47,964 nt of DNA, taken from Gemmatimonadaceae bacterium (GTDB lineage: Bacteria; Gemmatimonadota; Gemmatimonadetes; Gemmatimonadales; Gemmatimonadaceae). The position numbers were made by a program, and so were the translations under genes. Below are positions 9,111 through 16,598 of this stretch, one piece after another. The stretch covers positions 1 through 47,964 of the forward strand of contig JAICOJ010000017.1 in assembly GCA_025930755.1 (NCBI GenBank), in the 5' to 3' direction. Each line of letters starts with the position of its first letter. Position 1 is the stretch's first letter. Below the pieces are notes generated by a model. It did not search any database, was not told where the DNA came from, and was given only the letters and a program-made list of their open reading frames with translations.

Positions 9111-10135
9111 TGCGCCAGCTGCTCCAGGAAGCGGACGTCCGAGTCGTACAGCAATCGGATGTCGGGAATGCCCCAGCGACTGAGCGCGACGCGCGCCGGT
9201 CCCATGCCGAATGCCCAGCCGGTGTACCGCTCGCTGTCGACTCCACATGCCTCGAGCACGGCGGGATGCACCATGCCAGAGCCGAGGATCTCGACCCATC
9301 CCGTCTGCTTGCACGTTGGGCAGCCCGATCCGCCGCACACCCCGCACTGCACATCGAGCTCGGCCGATGGCTCGGTGAAGGGGAAATAGCTCGGCCGAAA
9401 GCGCGTCGGCCGTCTTCCGAAGAAGCGGTTCGCGAAATTCACGAGCGTCGCCTTGAGGTCGACGAAGCCGATACCCTCGTCAACGGCGAGCCCCTCGATC
9501 TGGGAGAACATGGGCGCGTGCGAGGGGTCGAAGAAGTCGCGGCGGTACACGTTGCCCGGCACGATCACCCGCACGGGTGGGGGATACGATTGGAGCGTGC
9601 GAACCTGAACGGGCGACGTGTGCGTGCGGAGCAGCGTGTCGTCGCTCAGGTAGAGCGTGTCGTGCATGTCCATCGCCGGGTGATCCACGGGAAAGTTCAG
9701 GGCGCCGAAGTTGTACCACTCCGTCTCGGCCTCCGGCCCCACGGCGACGGTGAAGCCGAGCTCACGGAAGATGTCGCGGATCTCGTCGATCACGCGCGTG
9801 ACCGGGTGGACGGCGCCGCGCCATGTGCGGCGCGCGGGCATGGTCAGATCGAGCCGCGGTTCAGCGGGGGCGGTGTGTCGCAGCTCCGCCTCACGAGCGT
9901 CGAGCGCAGCCTCGAGGGCTTCCTTGGCGCGATTGACGGCGGCCCCCGCCTCACGACGCGCGTCGGGAGCGAGCGCGGGTAGCGCTTTCATGAGCTCCGT
10001 GAGGCGGCCACTCTTGCGACCGACCAGCGTGGTGCGCGCCGTCGCGAGCTCGTCGCCCGACGAGGCGCGCGCGATGAGGTCGCGGCCCTCGCGCGCGAGA
10101 GAGCGGGCTGCCTCCACCAATTCGTCCAGCGTCAC
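9107..10135 (-). CDS. pheS: Phenylalanyl-tRNA synthetase alpha subunit
   Basis: Catalytic alpha subunit (342 aa). Seen: N-terminal coiled coil (~1-90), class II motif 2 (VYRRDFFDPSHAPMFSQIEG near 205), a Cys-rich loop (CGVCGGSGCPTC) common in bacterial PheS, and motif 3 (GWAFGMGPARVALSRWGI) near the C-terminus. GTG start at 10135. A 103-bp leader with a strong hairpin separates it from rplT; pheT follows with a 4-bp overlap. Confidence 0.96.
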   Translation of the reverse strand: MTLDELVEAARSLAREGRDLIARASSGDELATARTTLVGRKSGRLTELMKALPALAPDARREAGAAVNRAKEALEAALDAREAELRHTAPAEPRLDLTMPARRTWRGAVHPVTRVIDEIRDIFRELGFTVAVGPEAETEWYNFGALNFPVDHPAMDMHDTLYLSDDTLLRTHTSPVQVRTLQSYPPPVRVIVPGNVYRRDFFDPSHAPMFSQIEGLAVDEGIGFVDLKATLVNFANRFFGRRPTRFRPSYFPFTEPSAELDVQCGVCGGSGCPTCKQTGWVEILGSGMVHPAVLEACGVDSERYTGWAFGMGPARVALSRWGIPDIRLLYDSDVRFLEQLAQ

Positions 10136-10164
10136 GTGCGAGTGGGGGTAGGAGTGAAACGAAG

Positions 10165-10208
10165 CGGGCGACGGCTGCGCCTTCCGAAGAGTGCGCGGCC
10201 GTCGCCCG
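10165..10208 (-). promoter_or_regulatory. Hairpin in the rplT-pheS gap
   Basis: An 11-bp perfect inverted repeat (CGGGCGACGGC at 10165-10175 with its complement at 10198-10208, 22-nt loop) lies 30-70 bp upstream of the pheS start. On the RNA it is followed by a pyrimidine-rich stretch rather than a clean U-run. It could be a partial terminator that lowers pheST relative to infC-rpmI-rplT, or a pheST attenuator. I see no leader peptide with a run of Phe codons. Confidence 0.5.
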
Positions 10209-10238
10209 TGTCGAGCATCGCCCCGATGGGGCGGGGAC

Positions 10239-10601
10239 TCACGCCGCGTTCAGCGCGGACCGCGCCTTGTCGGCGAGCTCGCCAAACGCCTGCGGGTCGC
10301 GCACGGCGAGATCGGCCAGAATCTTCCGGTCCACCTCGATGCCCGCCTTCCGCAGTCCGCTGATCAGCGCGTTGTAGCTCATCTCGTGCTGCCGAGCGGC
10401 GGCATTGATCCGGATGATCCACAGCCGCCGGAAATCGCGCTTCTTGTTTTTGCGGTCGCGATAGGCGTAGCGCCAACCGCGCTCGACGGTCTCCTTGGCC
10501 GCCTTCCACAGCTTGCTGCGGCCGCCGAACGCGCCGCGAGCGGCCTTCATGACCTGCTTTTTGCGCTTCAGGCGCGCGACGTTCGATCTGACGCGAGGCA
10601 T
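10239..10601 (-). CDS. rplT: 50S ribosomal protein L20
   Basis: Early-assembly 23S rRNA-binding protein; in several bacteria it also represses its own operon. 120 aa. Seen: N-terminal [15 protein letters not shown] basic tail, [13 protein letters not shown] and the C-terminal [21 protein letters not shown] strong Shine-Dalgarno (AAGGAGAT) precedes ATG 10601. It is the third gene of infC-rpmI-rplT. Confidence 0.98.
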   Translation of the reverse strand: MPRVRSNVARLKRKKQVMKAARGAFGGRSKLWKAAKETVERGWRYAYRDRKNKKRDFRRLWIIRINAAARQHEMSYNALISGLRKAGIEVDRKILADLAVRDPQAFGELADKARSALNAA

Positions 10602-10613
10602 GGGACGATCTCC

Positions 10614-10811
10614 TTACGCCGAAAGCAGGCGCTTGATGTTCTTCGCTTCGCCACGGGTGCTGATCAGTCCGGGACGACGCAGGCGGCGCTTCCGCTTCGC
10701 GCTCTTCTTGGTGAGGATGTGACTCTTGTTCGCTTTATACCGCTTCACCTTGCCGGAGCCGGTGATCTTGAAGCGCTTCACGGCGCCGCGGTGGGTTTTC
10801 ATCTTCGGCAT
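10614..10811 (-). CDS. rpmI: 50S ribosomal protein L35
   Basis: Small basic ribosomal protein, 65 aa, full length. Seen: [15 protein letters not shown] start and [16 protein letters not shown] centre, diagnostic of L35. It sits 12 bp before rplT and 27 bp after infC in the standard order. Confidence 0.98.
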   Translation of the reverse strand: MPKMKTHRGAVKRFKITGSGKVKRYKANKSHILTKKSAKRKRRLRRPGLISTRGEAKNIKRLLSA

Positions 10812-10838
10812 GCGATTCCACTCGTTATGGTCGAGCCG

Positions 10839-11354
10839 TTATTTCGGCGCGAGGATCATGGTCATGTTCTTCCCTTCCAGCTTCGCGTCCGTCTCGATCT
10901 TCCCGATCTCGGCAAGCTCGTTGGCGACGCGGTCGAGCACTTCCTTGCCCAGCTCGGGGTGGGCGACCTGCCGGCCACGAAACATCATCGTGACCTTCAC
11001 CTTGTTTCCTTCCTCGAGGAAGCGCCGGGCGTGGCGCGTCTTCGTGTCGAAGTCGTGGTCATCGATGCCCGGGCGATACTTGACTTCCTTGAGCAGGATG
11101 ACGTGCTGCTTCTTCTTGGCGAGGCGCGCCTGCTTGGCCTGCTCGAACTTGAACTTCCCGTAATCCATGATGCGAACGACGGGGGGGCGCGCCGTGGGGG
11201 CCACTTCGACCAGATCCAACCCTTCTTCCTGAGCCCTGGCGAGCGCGACATCCACTTCGAGAATGCCGAGCTGCGAGCCATCTGGAGCGATCACGCGCAC
11301 CGGGCTAATGCGAATTTGCCGATTCACGCGGACTCGCTTGGTACTGTCCTGAAT
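10839..11354 (-). CDS. infC: Translation initiation factor IF-3 with an ATT start codon
   Basis: Binds the 30S subunit, prevents premature 50S joining and proofreads initiator tRNA and the start codon. 171 aa from ATT 11354. Seen: VNRQIRISPVRVI, IMDYGKFKFEQAK linker region and the C-terminal FRGRQVAHPELGKEVL. Start choice: the Shine-Dalgarno GGAGGAG lies 8 nt before ATT, no ATG, GTG or TTG lies nearby in frame, and ATT gives exactly the usual ~10-residue lead before NRQIR. An ATT (AUU) start is the known basis of infC autoregulation in E. coli, because IF-3 rejects such starts. GTG a few codons later is the alternative. Confidence 0.93.
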   Translation of the reverse strand: MQDSTKRVRVNRQIRISPVRVIAPDGSQLGILEVDVALARAQEEGLDLVEVAPTARPPVVRIMDYGKFKFEQAKQARLAKKKQHVILLKEVKYRPGIDDHDFDTKTRHARRFLEEGNKVKVTMMFRGRQVAHPELGKEVLDRVANELAEIGKIETDAKLEGKNMTMILAPK

Positions 11355-11386
11355 AGTTGGTGCTCCTCCGAGAAGGAAAACGAAAA

Positions 11387-11410
11387 TCGCGGACCCTCTG
11401 GAGTCCGCGA
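11387..11410 (-). terminator. Attenuator-like hairpin in the infC leader
   Basis: Perfect 8-bp arms TCGCGGAC/GTCCGCGA (extendable by CC/GG) close a small loop. On the minus strand it is followed at once by TTTTCGTTTT, then by the infC Shine-Dalgarno. This is a textbook intrinsic-terminator shape placed between promoter and first gene, so it probably attenuates the operon. In other phyla the infC-rpmI-rplT leader is controlled by L20; that role here is inference. Confidence 0.7.
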
Positions 11411-11531
11411 TGGGAGCACGCGCCCCCACTCGTGGGCTCGTGCCTCTCTCAGGAACTCCTACAGCACGCCCGCCTGCGCGGGGCCGAAGGGTGAGGGCGG
11501 GTTCGCCCTACTTAGCTAGTTGTCGGAGCGA

Positions 11532-11560
11532 AACTTAGCGGTGCCGGGGTGAAGCGTCAA
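11532..11560 (-). promoter_or_regulatory. Promoter of the infC operon
   Basis: Minus-strand -35 TTGACG (11555-11560), 17-bp spacer, -10 TAAGTT (11532-11537). The predicted transcript start near 11525 gives a structured ~170-nt leader before infC. The leader contains a GGGCG/CGCCC hairpin and the attenuator-like stem. Confidence 0.65.
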
Positions 11561-11587
11561 CCGTACCGGCAACTGCAACGGCGAAGT

Positions 11588-11760
11588 GCTGCGACCTGCG
11601 AACTGCGACCTAAAACCCTCGGGATGCTACTGTTGGCGGTAGTAGCTTCCCCGAGGTTCTAGGTCGCCGTTCGCAGCTCGCAGCTCGCAGTTCGCAGTCC
11701 GCAGTTCGCAGTCCGCAGCTCGCAGTCCGCAGTCCGCAGTTCGCAGTTCGCAGTCCGCAG
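11588..11760. repeat. Array B: heptamer array directly after a stop codon
   Basis: Thirteen consecutive 7-bp units (TTCGCAG, TCCGCAG or CTCGCAG on the plus strand) fill 11670-11760 with no gap. The last unit ends at the base next to the TGA of the metallo-hydrolase gene (stop 11761-11763). A short opposing arm (about three units, 11588-11611) and an inner hairpin (GCTACT...AGTAGC around 11625-11646) lie further downstream. The infC promoter starts 28 bp beyond. Confidence 0.88.
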
Positions 11761-12639
11761 TCACTCTCCCTCGAGCCTGTAGGACTTCCCATCGTGCACC
11801 ACCCGTCCCCACGACACGGCGGCATCGTGCTCGAAGACGAGAAGCCACCCCTCGTCCGCGGCGAGCCGGAGGTATTTCCGCTTCGTCTCCAGCGTGACGA
11901 GCGGCTCCACGTCGTAGCCCATGATCCACGGAAGGGGCAAGTGCGCCGCCGTCGGGACGAGGTCGCCAAGGAAGAACGCGATTTCGCCATGTGACTCGAG
12001 CACGATGCTCTGGTGATGCGGGGTGTGCCCCGGCGTGCGGACAACGCGGATCCCGGGAACCAGCTCCCGGTCGCCCTCGACGAGGTCGAGCAGCCCCGCC
12101 GCCTTCACCGGCTCGAAGTTGTTCGGGAAATAGCTCGCCGCGGTGCGCTCGTTCGTGCGCGTCGCCCACTCGTATTCTCCGCGCTGCACGATGTAGCGCG
12201 CGTTGGGAAATGCCGGCAGGATCCGCCCCTCGGCATCGCGATACGTGTTGCCGCCGGCGTGATCGAAATGCAAGTGCGTGTCGATCATGAGCGCCACCTC
12301 CTCCGGCCGGTGCCCCAGCGATCGGAGACCATCCTCGAGCAACGTGCGTCCGTCGGCTCCGGCGTTCTCGATGCCGTAGATGTCGAGGAACTTCGCGCTC
12401 TCCTTGTTGCCCGCGCCGTTGTCGATCAACACGAGCCCAATGTCGTGCTCGACGAGCAGACAGCGCATGCCGAGCGGGATGCGGTTGCGGGCGTCGGCGG
12501 GGATGCGGCGCTCCCAGAGCGGCTTTGGAACGACGCCGAACATCGCGCCCCCGTCGAGCGCCTGCCCCCCCGCTTGAATCGCGTGCACGGTCCACGCGCC
12601 CAGCGTTCGCGTTTCGACCAGCGGTTGTGGGACGGTCAC
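11761..12639 (-). CDS. Metallo-beta-lactamase-fold hydrolase
   Basis: 292 aa from GTG 12639, which overlaps the exonuclease stop (GTGA). Seen: the metal-binding signature THLHFDHAGG near residue 100, a downstream metal His in TPGHTPHH, an Asp in FFLGDLVPTA and a late His in VFEHDAA. This matches the class of soluble MBL hydrolases that includes lactonases and glyoxalase II-like enzymes, with two zinc ions expected. No signal peptide. The substrate cannot be told from sequence; a lactonase role is a guess. Paired with the exonuclease gene upstream. Confidence 0.88.
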   Translation of the reverse strand: MTVPQPLVETRTLGAWTVHAIQAGGQALDGGAMFGVVPKPLWERRIPADARNRIPLGMRCLLVEHDIGLVLIDNGAGNKESAKFLDIYGIENAGADGRTLLEDGLRSLGHRPEEVALMIDTHLHFDHAGGNTYRDAEGRILPAFPNARYIVQRGEYEWATRTNERTAASYFPNNFEPVKAAGLLDLVEGDRELVPGIRVVRTPGHTPHHQSIVLESHGEIAFFLGDLVPTAAHLPLPWIMGYDVEPLVTLETKRKYLRLAADEGWLLVFEHDAAVSWGRVVHDGKSYRLEGE

Positions 12640-13580
12640 GCCGTCGTGTCTCGATCGACGGGACGCGGCATCGCGCTTCGGCGGCGCTTGCGCGATCGCA
12701 CGATCAGGCGGCCCAGGAGCGCCTCGAGATCGGGCCAACAATGGCACTCTCGGGACCGCGCATCCCGGAGGAGCCTGACGAGAACCTCCGCCGTCGCGAC
12801 CGCGTCTCCGCCGGCGCGGTGACGTGCGGTAATGGTGACCCCGTAATGCATCGCGAGGTAGTCGAGCCGTCGGGAGCGCAAGTGCGGGAGCAGCTTGCGC
12901 GCGAGGCGGACCGTGCACAGGCGGCGGCCGTCGAGCTGGCGTCCCGTCGCTCGCTCCACCTCGGTCGTGACGAAGCGCCAATCGAACTGCGCGTTATGCG
13001 CGACGAAGATCGCGCCATCCATCGCGCGCACGACATCGTCGCAAATGTCCCGGAAGCGGGGCGCGTCCTTGACCATGTCCCATGAGATGTTGGTGAGCCT
13101 GCTGATCCACGGCGGGATCGGACGCTCGGGATTCACCAACGTCTCGAACGTGTCCGCGACGACGCCGCCTCGCACGGCGACCACCGCGATCTCCGTGATA
13201 CGATCGCCTGCCCAGCAGCGCGTACCCGTGGTTTCGACGTCGACCACGGCATAGTCGAGGGACAGGAGATCGGGATGCGGAACGACCGGCGCATCGTGTC
13301 GCGGTAGGACGTCGACCGCGTAGGGGGCTGGCGCTCGATCCGCCAGTCGCCAGCGACCGTCGACGTCGCGGACGAACTCCGTGCGTTCCCCGAGCAGCGC
13401 CCGCGCCATGTGCTCGGCGACGACCCGCGGCGCGCCCGGGATCTGACACACGTGCTCGATGAGCGGTACCACGTCGGCCGGGCCGGCGGCCAGGAAGTCG
13501 CGCGCCCGCGAGGCCAGGAACGTCTCGGCGGGTCGAAGCACGACGCCACCATCTCTGCGAAACGATGCCGGGGCAGTCAT
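12636..13580 (-). CDS. DEDDh 3'-5' exonuclease (DNA polymerase III epsilon-like)
   Basis: 314 aa. An N-terminal ~100-residue region of unknown fold precedes an exonuclease domain with YAVVDVETTG (ExoI: Asp, Glu), VAHNAQFDWRF (ExoII: Asp) and HRAGGDAVAT (ExoIII: His, Asp). All catalytic residues are present. Related to DnaQ and PolC proofreading domains, but as a stand-alone protein with its own N-terminal domain, so it may act in repair rather than in the main replicase. It starts 4 bp after the arginine deiminase stop and overlaps the MBL hydrolase. Confidence 0.85.
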   Translation of the reverse strand: MTAPASFRRDGGVVLRPAETFLASRARDFLAAGPADVVPLIEHVCQIPGAPRVVAEHMARALLGERTEFVRDVDGRWRLADRAPAPYAVDVLPRHDAPVVPHPDLLSLDYAVVDVETTGTRCWAGDRITEIAVVAVRGGVVADTFETLVNPERPIPPWISRLTNISWDMVKDAPRFRDICDDVVRAMDGAIFVAHNAQFDWRFVTTEVERATGRQLDGRRLCTVRLARKLLPHLRSRRLDYLAMHYGVTITARHRAGGDAVATAEVLVRLLRDARSRECHCWPDLEALLGRLIVRSRKRRRSAMPRPVDRDTTA

Positions 13581-13584
13581 CCCG

Positions 13585-14820
13585 TCAGCTCCACGGATCG
13601 TCGCGCGAGATCGGGAGCGTCATGCATCGCGGCCCGCCGCCGCCGCGCACCAGCTCCCCACCCTCGAAAGTGATCGCGGCGCGCTCCCCTTCCCGAATCG
13701 GAGCGTCGCCGGTGAGAAATTCGTTCGCGGGAATGACGCGAAACCCCATCTTCTCCAGCTCCCGAAGCGTGGCCTCATTGCGGCCATATGACGTGACGAC
13801 TCCCGGCCGCATCGCACAAAAGTTACAGCCGGAGGACCATTGCTCCCGTTCCTGGTAGACTCGACGCTCACCGCCGCAGAAGATCGGCTCCAGGGGCAGA
13901 TTCACCGCCTGCAGTGCCGCGAACACGTTCGGCATCTCGCGCATTTGCGCCTGCCCTTTGCGGCGATGCAGCACCGCGAGCCGCTCCGGGCCGACGAAAT
14001 GCGGCGGGTATACGACGCAGAGCTCGTGATCCACCTGCGTGAAAATCATGTCGAGATGGATCGCGGTGTTCTCCTTCGGCATCACGACGATGATCACATC
14101 CTCGATCGGCGTGTGCTCGAACAACAGCGACGTCAGGTGATCGATCGCGGCCGGGCTCGAGCGCTCGCTGAACCCGATCATGACGAGGTCGCGCCGCAGC
14201 GGGTGGATGTCACCGCCCTCGAGCGTGTAATTGAGTCGTCGCTCCGCCGACCCGTCGTACAGCAGCCCGTTGTTGGCGAGCTGCGGATGATGGAGAAAGA
14301 GCGCCTTCATGATGAGCTCCTCCGACCACCGCGCGCCGTATCGCATCGAGCCGATCATCACGTGCTGTCCGATCGCCATCGCGACGTCGCGCGTGAAGTA
14401 GAGATTCGGGAGCGGCGGCAGCTCGTAGCCCCACTCGTTGAGCGTGAGCGCGAGCGGACCCTGCTGCTCCTCTTTTCCCTCGATCAGCATCCGTACGATG
14501 GTCTCAGGCGGCTCTTCGCCCAGGCTCCGCGCCAGTGGCGTGGAGGGAACGACGTCCATCGTCTCCTGGATCAACAGCTTGCGGACCGCATCGCTCTGCA
14601 CGACCTCACCGAGCAGATCGCGGACGTAGTAGACCTGGGCGAACCGCTCGAGGATGGCAACGAACCGCCGGTGCTCCCGCTGCGCGATCTCGACGTCGAT
14701 GATGTCGTCGTAGAGGTAGTCTTCGCGTGTGGAAGGCGTTACGGCGAGGAGCTCGGGGCCGGGCGTGTGCACCAGGACGGAGCGCAGCCGGCCGATTTCG
14801 GAGGTGACGTTGACCGGCAT
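13585..14820 (-). CDS. arcA: Arginine deiminase
   Basis: Hydrolyses L-arginine to citrulline and ammonia, the first step of the ATP-yielding arginine dihydrolase pathway; cytoplasmic. 411 aa, full length. Seen: N-terminal EIGRLRSVLVHTPGPEL, PNLYFTRDVAM, TLEGGDIH (catalytic Glu and Asp), AIHLDMIF (catalytic His and Asp) and C-terminal GGGGPRCMT (catalytic Cys ~399). No arcB or arcC lies in the window. The gene is divergent from rex, with array K between them. Anaerobic expression is plausible but not shown. Confidence 0.93.
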   Translation of the reverse strand: MPVNVTSEIGRLRSVLVHTPGPELLAVTPSTREDYLYDDIIDVEIAQREHRRFVAILERFAQVYYVRDLLGEVVQSDAVRKLLIQETMDVVPSTPLARSLGEEPPETIVRMLIEGKEEQQGPLALTLNEWGYELPPLPNLYFTRDVAMAIGQHVMIGSMRYGARWSEELIMKALFLHHPQLANNGLLYDGSAERRLNYTLEGGDIHPLRRDLVMIGFSERSSPAAIDHLTSLLFEHTPIEDVIIVVMPKENTAIHLDMIFTQVDHELCVVYPPHFVGPERLAVLHRRKGQAQMREMPNVFAALQAVNLPLEPIFCGGERRVYQEREQWSSGCNFCAMRPGVVTSYGRNEATLRELEKMGFRVIPANEFLTGDAPIREGERAAITFEGGELVRGGGGPRCMTLPISRDDPWS

Positions 14821-14837
14821 GATACCGAAAGGTGGTC

Positions 14838-14895
14838 AGGGAGGCCAAGGTTGTCGAGGTCGCCGAGGTCGTCGACGTCGTCTGGGGAACCGCAA
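14838..14895. repeat. Array K: degenerate 9-mer array between arcA and rex
   Basis: About six 9-bp units related to GACGACCTC on the minus strand, 20-70 bp upstream of the arcA ATG. They have no clear inverted partner of the same length, though TCGAGG-type words recur at 14915-14935. It fills part of the 201-bp divergent gap; the remainder carries the rex operator and promoter region. Confidence 0.6.
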
Positions 14896-14984
14896 CGGCC
14901 CGGATCGTCTGCCTCGACACCCTCGACTACCGGGACGGCATCGATGACCTCAGCTCGAGGCTTCGCGAACCAACCCAGGCCGAT

Positions 14985-15007
14985 TAGGATTGTGAAGGAA
15001 TTCACAA
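14985..15007 (+). promoter_or_regulatory. Rex operator and -10 region of rex
   Basis: TTGTGAAGGAATTCACAA (14990-15007) is a perfect palindrome with 7-bp half sites and a 4-bp spacer. It matches the Rex consensus TTGTGAA-N4-TTCACAA. A TAGGAT -10-like box (14985-14990) abuts it, so bound Rex would cover the transcript start. The site lies 14 bp before the chosen rex start, which indicates autoregulation by the NADH/NAD+ ratio. Confidence 0.85.
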
Positions 15008-15021
15008 GCCAGTCTGCCCAC

Positions 15022-15657
15022 GTGAAACGGATCGCTGAATCCACCGTCCGCCGTCTGTCGCTCTACCTTCGCTTCCTCGAGGATTTCGAGGAGCGCGGAC
15101 TCGCCACCATCTCGAGCGATGAGCTCGCCGCGCGCGGAGGCACCACCTCGGCGCAGGTCCGGAAAGACCTCTCCTTCTTCGGCTCGTTCGGGAAGCGCGG
15201 CCTCGGATACGCCGTCCCCGAGCTCGCCGCGCGCCTCCGCGACATCCTCGGCCTCGGCCGCGAATGGCGTGTGATCATCATCGGCGCCGGCAAGATCGGA
15301 AGCGCCCTCGCCCAGTATCGAGGGTTCACGCAACGCGGCTTTCACGTCGTGGGCGTCTATGACAGCGATCCGGGAAAGATCGGGAAGCGGATCGACGGCT
15401 TCACCGTTCGCGATCTCTCCACCCTGGAGAAAGATGTCGCGCGCGAGGAGGTCGACATCGCGGTGTTGACGGTGCCCGCGGAGGCGGCGCAGCAGGTCGT
15501 GACGCGGGTGGTGAAGTCGGGGATTGCCGCGGTGATGAACTTCGCTCCCGTGCAGCTTCAGGTGCCCGACCACATCGCGCTCAAGAACGTGAACATGGCG
15601 ATGGAGCTGGAGGGGCTGTCGTTCGCGCTCGCCAATCGTACGGGACTCGACGAATAA
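15022..15657 (+). CDS. rex: Redox-sensing transcriptional repressor Rex
   Basis: NADH-responsive repressor of fermentative and respiratory genes. 211 aa, standard length. Domains: N-terminal winged helix (RRLSLYLRFLEDFEERG, then SSDELAARGGTTSAQVRKDLS with the Rex hallmark QVRKDLSFFG), Rossmann NAD(H) domain with IIIGAGKIGSAL near 91, and C-terminal domain-swap helix. GTG 15022 is chosen because the operator overlaps an earlier in-frame GTG (14992). It converges on rsmA, and its stop is followed at once by array F. Confidence 0.95.
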   Translation: MKRIAESTVRRLSLYLRFLEDFEERGLATISSDELAARGGTTSAQVRKDLSFFGSFGKRGLGYAVPELAARLRDILGLGREWRVIIIGAGKIGSALAQYRGFTQRGFHVVGVYDSDPGKIGKRIDGFTVRDLSTLEKDVAREEVDIAVLTVPAEAAQQVVTRVVKSGIAAVMNFAPVQLQVPDHIALKNVNMAMELEGLSFALANRTGLDE

Positions 15658-15776
15658 GGGGTCAGGAGTCAGGAGTCAGGGGGATCAGGGTCGAGGTGTC
15701 AGGATATCGGCGCGGCATTCTCCTCTCACCCAGCCCCCGACGCCCCCTGATCCCTGACCCCTGATTCCCGCCCCCT
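15658..15776. repeat. Array F: GTCAGGA inverted array between rex and rsmA
   Basis: Directly after the rex stop come repeats of GTCAGGA/GTCAGGG (15661-15703). The complementary arm, built of CCCTGATCCCTGACC-like words, lies at 15740-15776. The right arm is inside the rsmA coding end and encodes its last ~15 residues. The pair of arms would act on both converging transcripts, as a bidirectional terminator would. Confidence 0.8.
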
Positions 15777-16577
15777 AAGCAGGGCCGCGAACTGTCCCGC
15801 CGTAAGCGTCTCGGGCCTCGCCTCCGCCTCGATTCCCGCCCCCGCCAGCAACTCTTCCGCGCGTTCCGGCGAAACCGAGAGAATGGACCGTACCACGCGG
15901 CGCATCTGCTTGCGGCGCATCCCGAACGCCTGCTGCACGAAGACCCGGAAGCGCTCCTCCTCGTCGGAGGTCACGACGGGTTCGGCTCGCGGCGTAATGC
16001 GCACGACCGCGGAATCGACGGAGGGCGGTGGTGAGAACGCTCCGGGAGAAACGCGGAACAGCGTCTCGGCTGACGCGAGCGCGTTCACGTTCACCGTCAG
16101 CGCACCATAGGCCTTCGTGCCGGGGGACGCCGACAGGCGGTCGGCGACCTCCTTCTGAACGAGATACACCGCCCGCGTGGGCCGTGGCGGCCGGAGTGCA
16201 TGAAAGAGGATCGGCGTCGTGATGTAGTACGGCACGTTGCCGACGAGCGCGAAGTCCTCGCCCGCGAGCACACCCAGATTCGTCTCGAGCACATCGCGCT
16301 CGACGACGTCCAGTCGCGGGTCGCCGGCGTGACGCTCTCGCAGCCTCGCCGCGAGCATGCGATCGACCTCGATCGCGATCACCCGCCCCGCGCGCGAGAG
16401 AAGCTGTTCGGTGAGGCCACCTCGTCCCGGACCGATCTCAATGACCGTCTCGTCGCTCCTGAGATCGAGCGCGTCAGCTATTCGCGCGAGAATGCGCGGG
16501 TCACTGAGAAAGTGCTGCCCGAGGCTTTTTCGCACCGGCGGGAAGGCACGGGCATTGCCCTTCTGAGGGCCGCTCAT
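15726..16577 (-). CDS. rsmA: 16S rRNA (adenine1518-N6/adenine1519-N6) dimethyltransferase
   Basis: Dimethylates two adenines in the 3'-terminal hairpin of 16S rRNA late in 30S assembly. 283 aa from ATG 16577. Seen: KSLGQHFLSDP, SAM motif EIGPGRGGLTEQLL, VDRMLAARL, and the catalytic NVPYYITTP (NLPY-type). The C-terminal ~12 residues (after AALLRG) come from repeat array F and are not part of the family. The frame is open upstream, but the conserved start fits ATG 16577, which leaves a short divergent gap to the BON/LysM gene. Confidence 0.94.
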   Translation of the reverse strand: MSGPQKGNARAFPPVRKSLGQHFLSDPRILARIADALDLRSDETVIEIGPGRGGLTEQLLSRAGRVIAIEVDRMLAARLRERHAGDPRLDVVERDVLETNLGVLAGEDFALVGNVPYYITTPILFHALRPPRPTRAVYLVQKEVADRLSASPGTKAYGALTVNVNALASAETLFRVSPGAFSPPPSVDSAVVRITPRAEPVVTSDEEERFRVFVQQAFGMRRKQMRRVVRSILSVSPERAEELLAGAGIEAEARPETLTAGQFAALLRGRESGVRDQGASGAG

Positions 16578-16598
16578 TTCAGGAATCGGAGCTCCCGC

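Noticed and set aside
10136-10238. T-box leader for pheST
   Set aside because: No T-box sequence or specifier-loop layout is visible, and the gap is too short.
13840-15021. Long plus-strand extension upstream of rex
   Set aside because: It is antisense to arginine deiminase and Arg/His rich, and Rex domains begin only at about 15022. The Rex operator also lies in the extension.
14992-15021. Upstream GTG (14992) as the rex start
   Set aside because: It lies inside the Rex operator, which should be at the transcript start; GTG 15022 gives the standard protein length.
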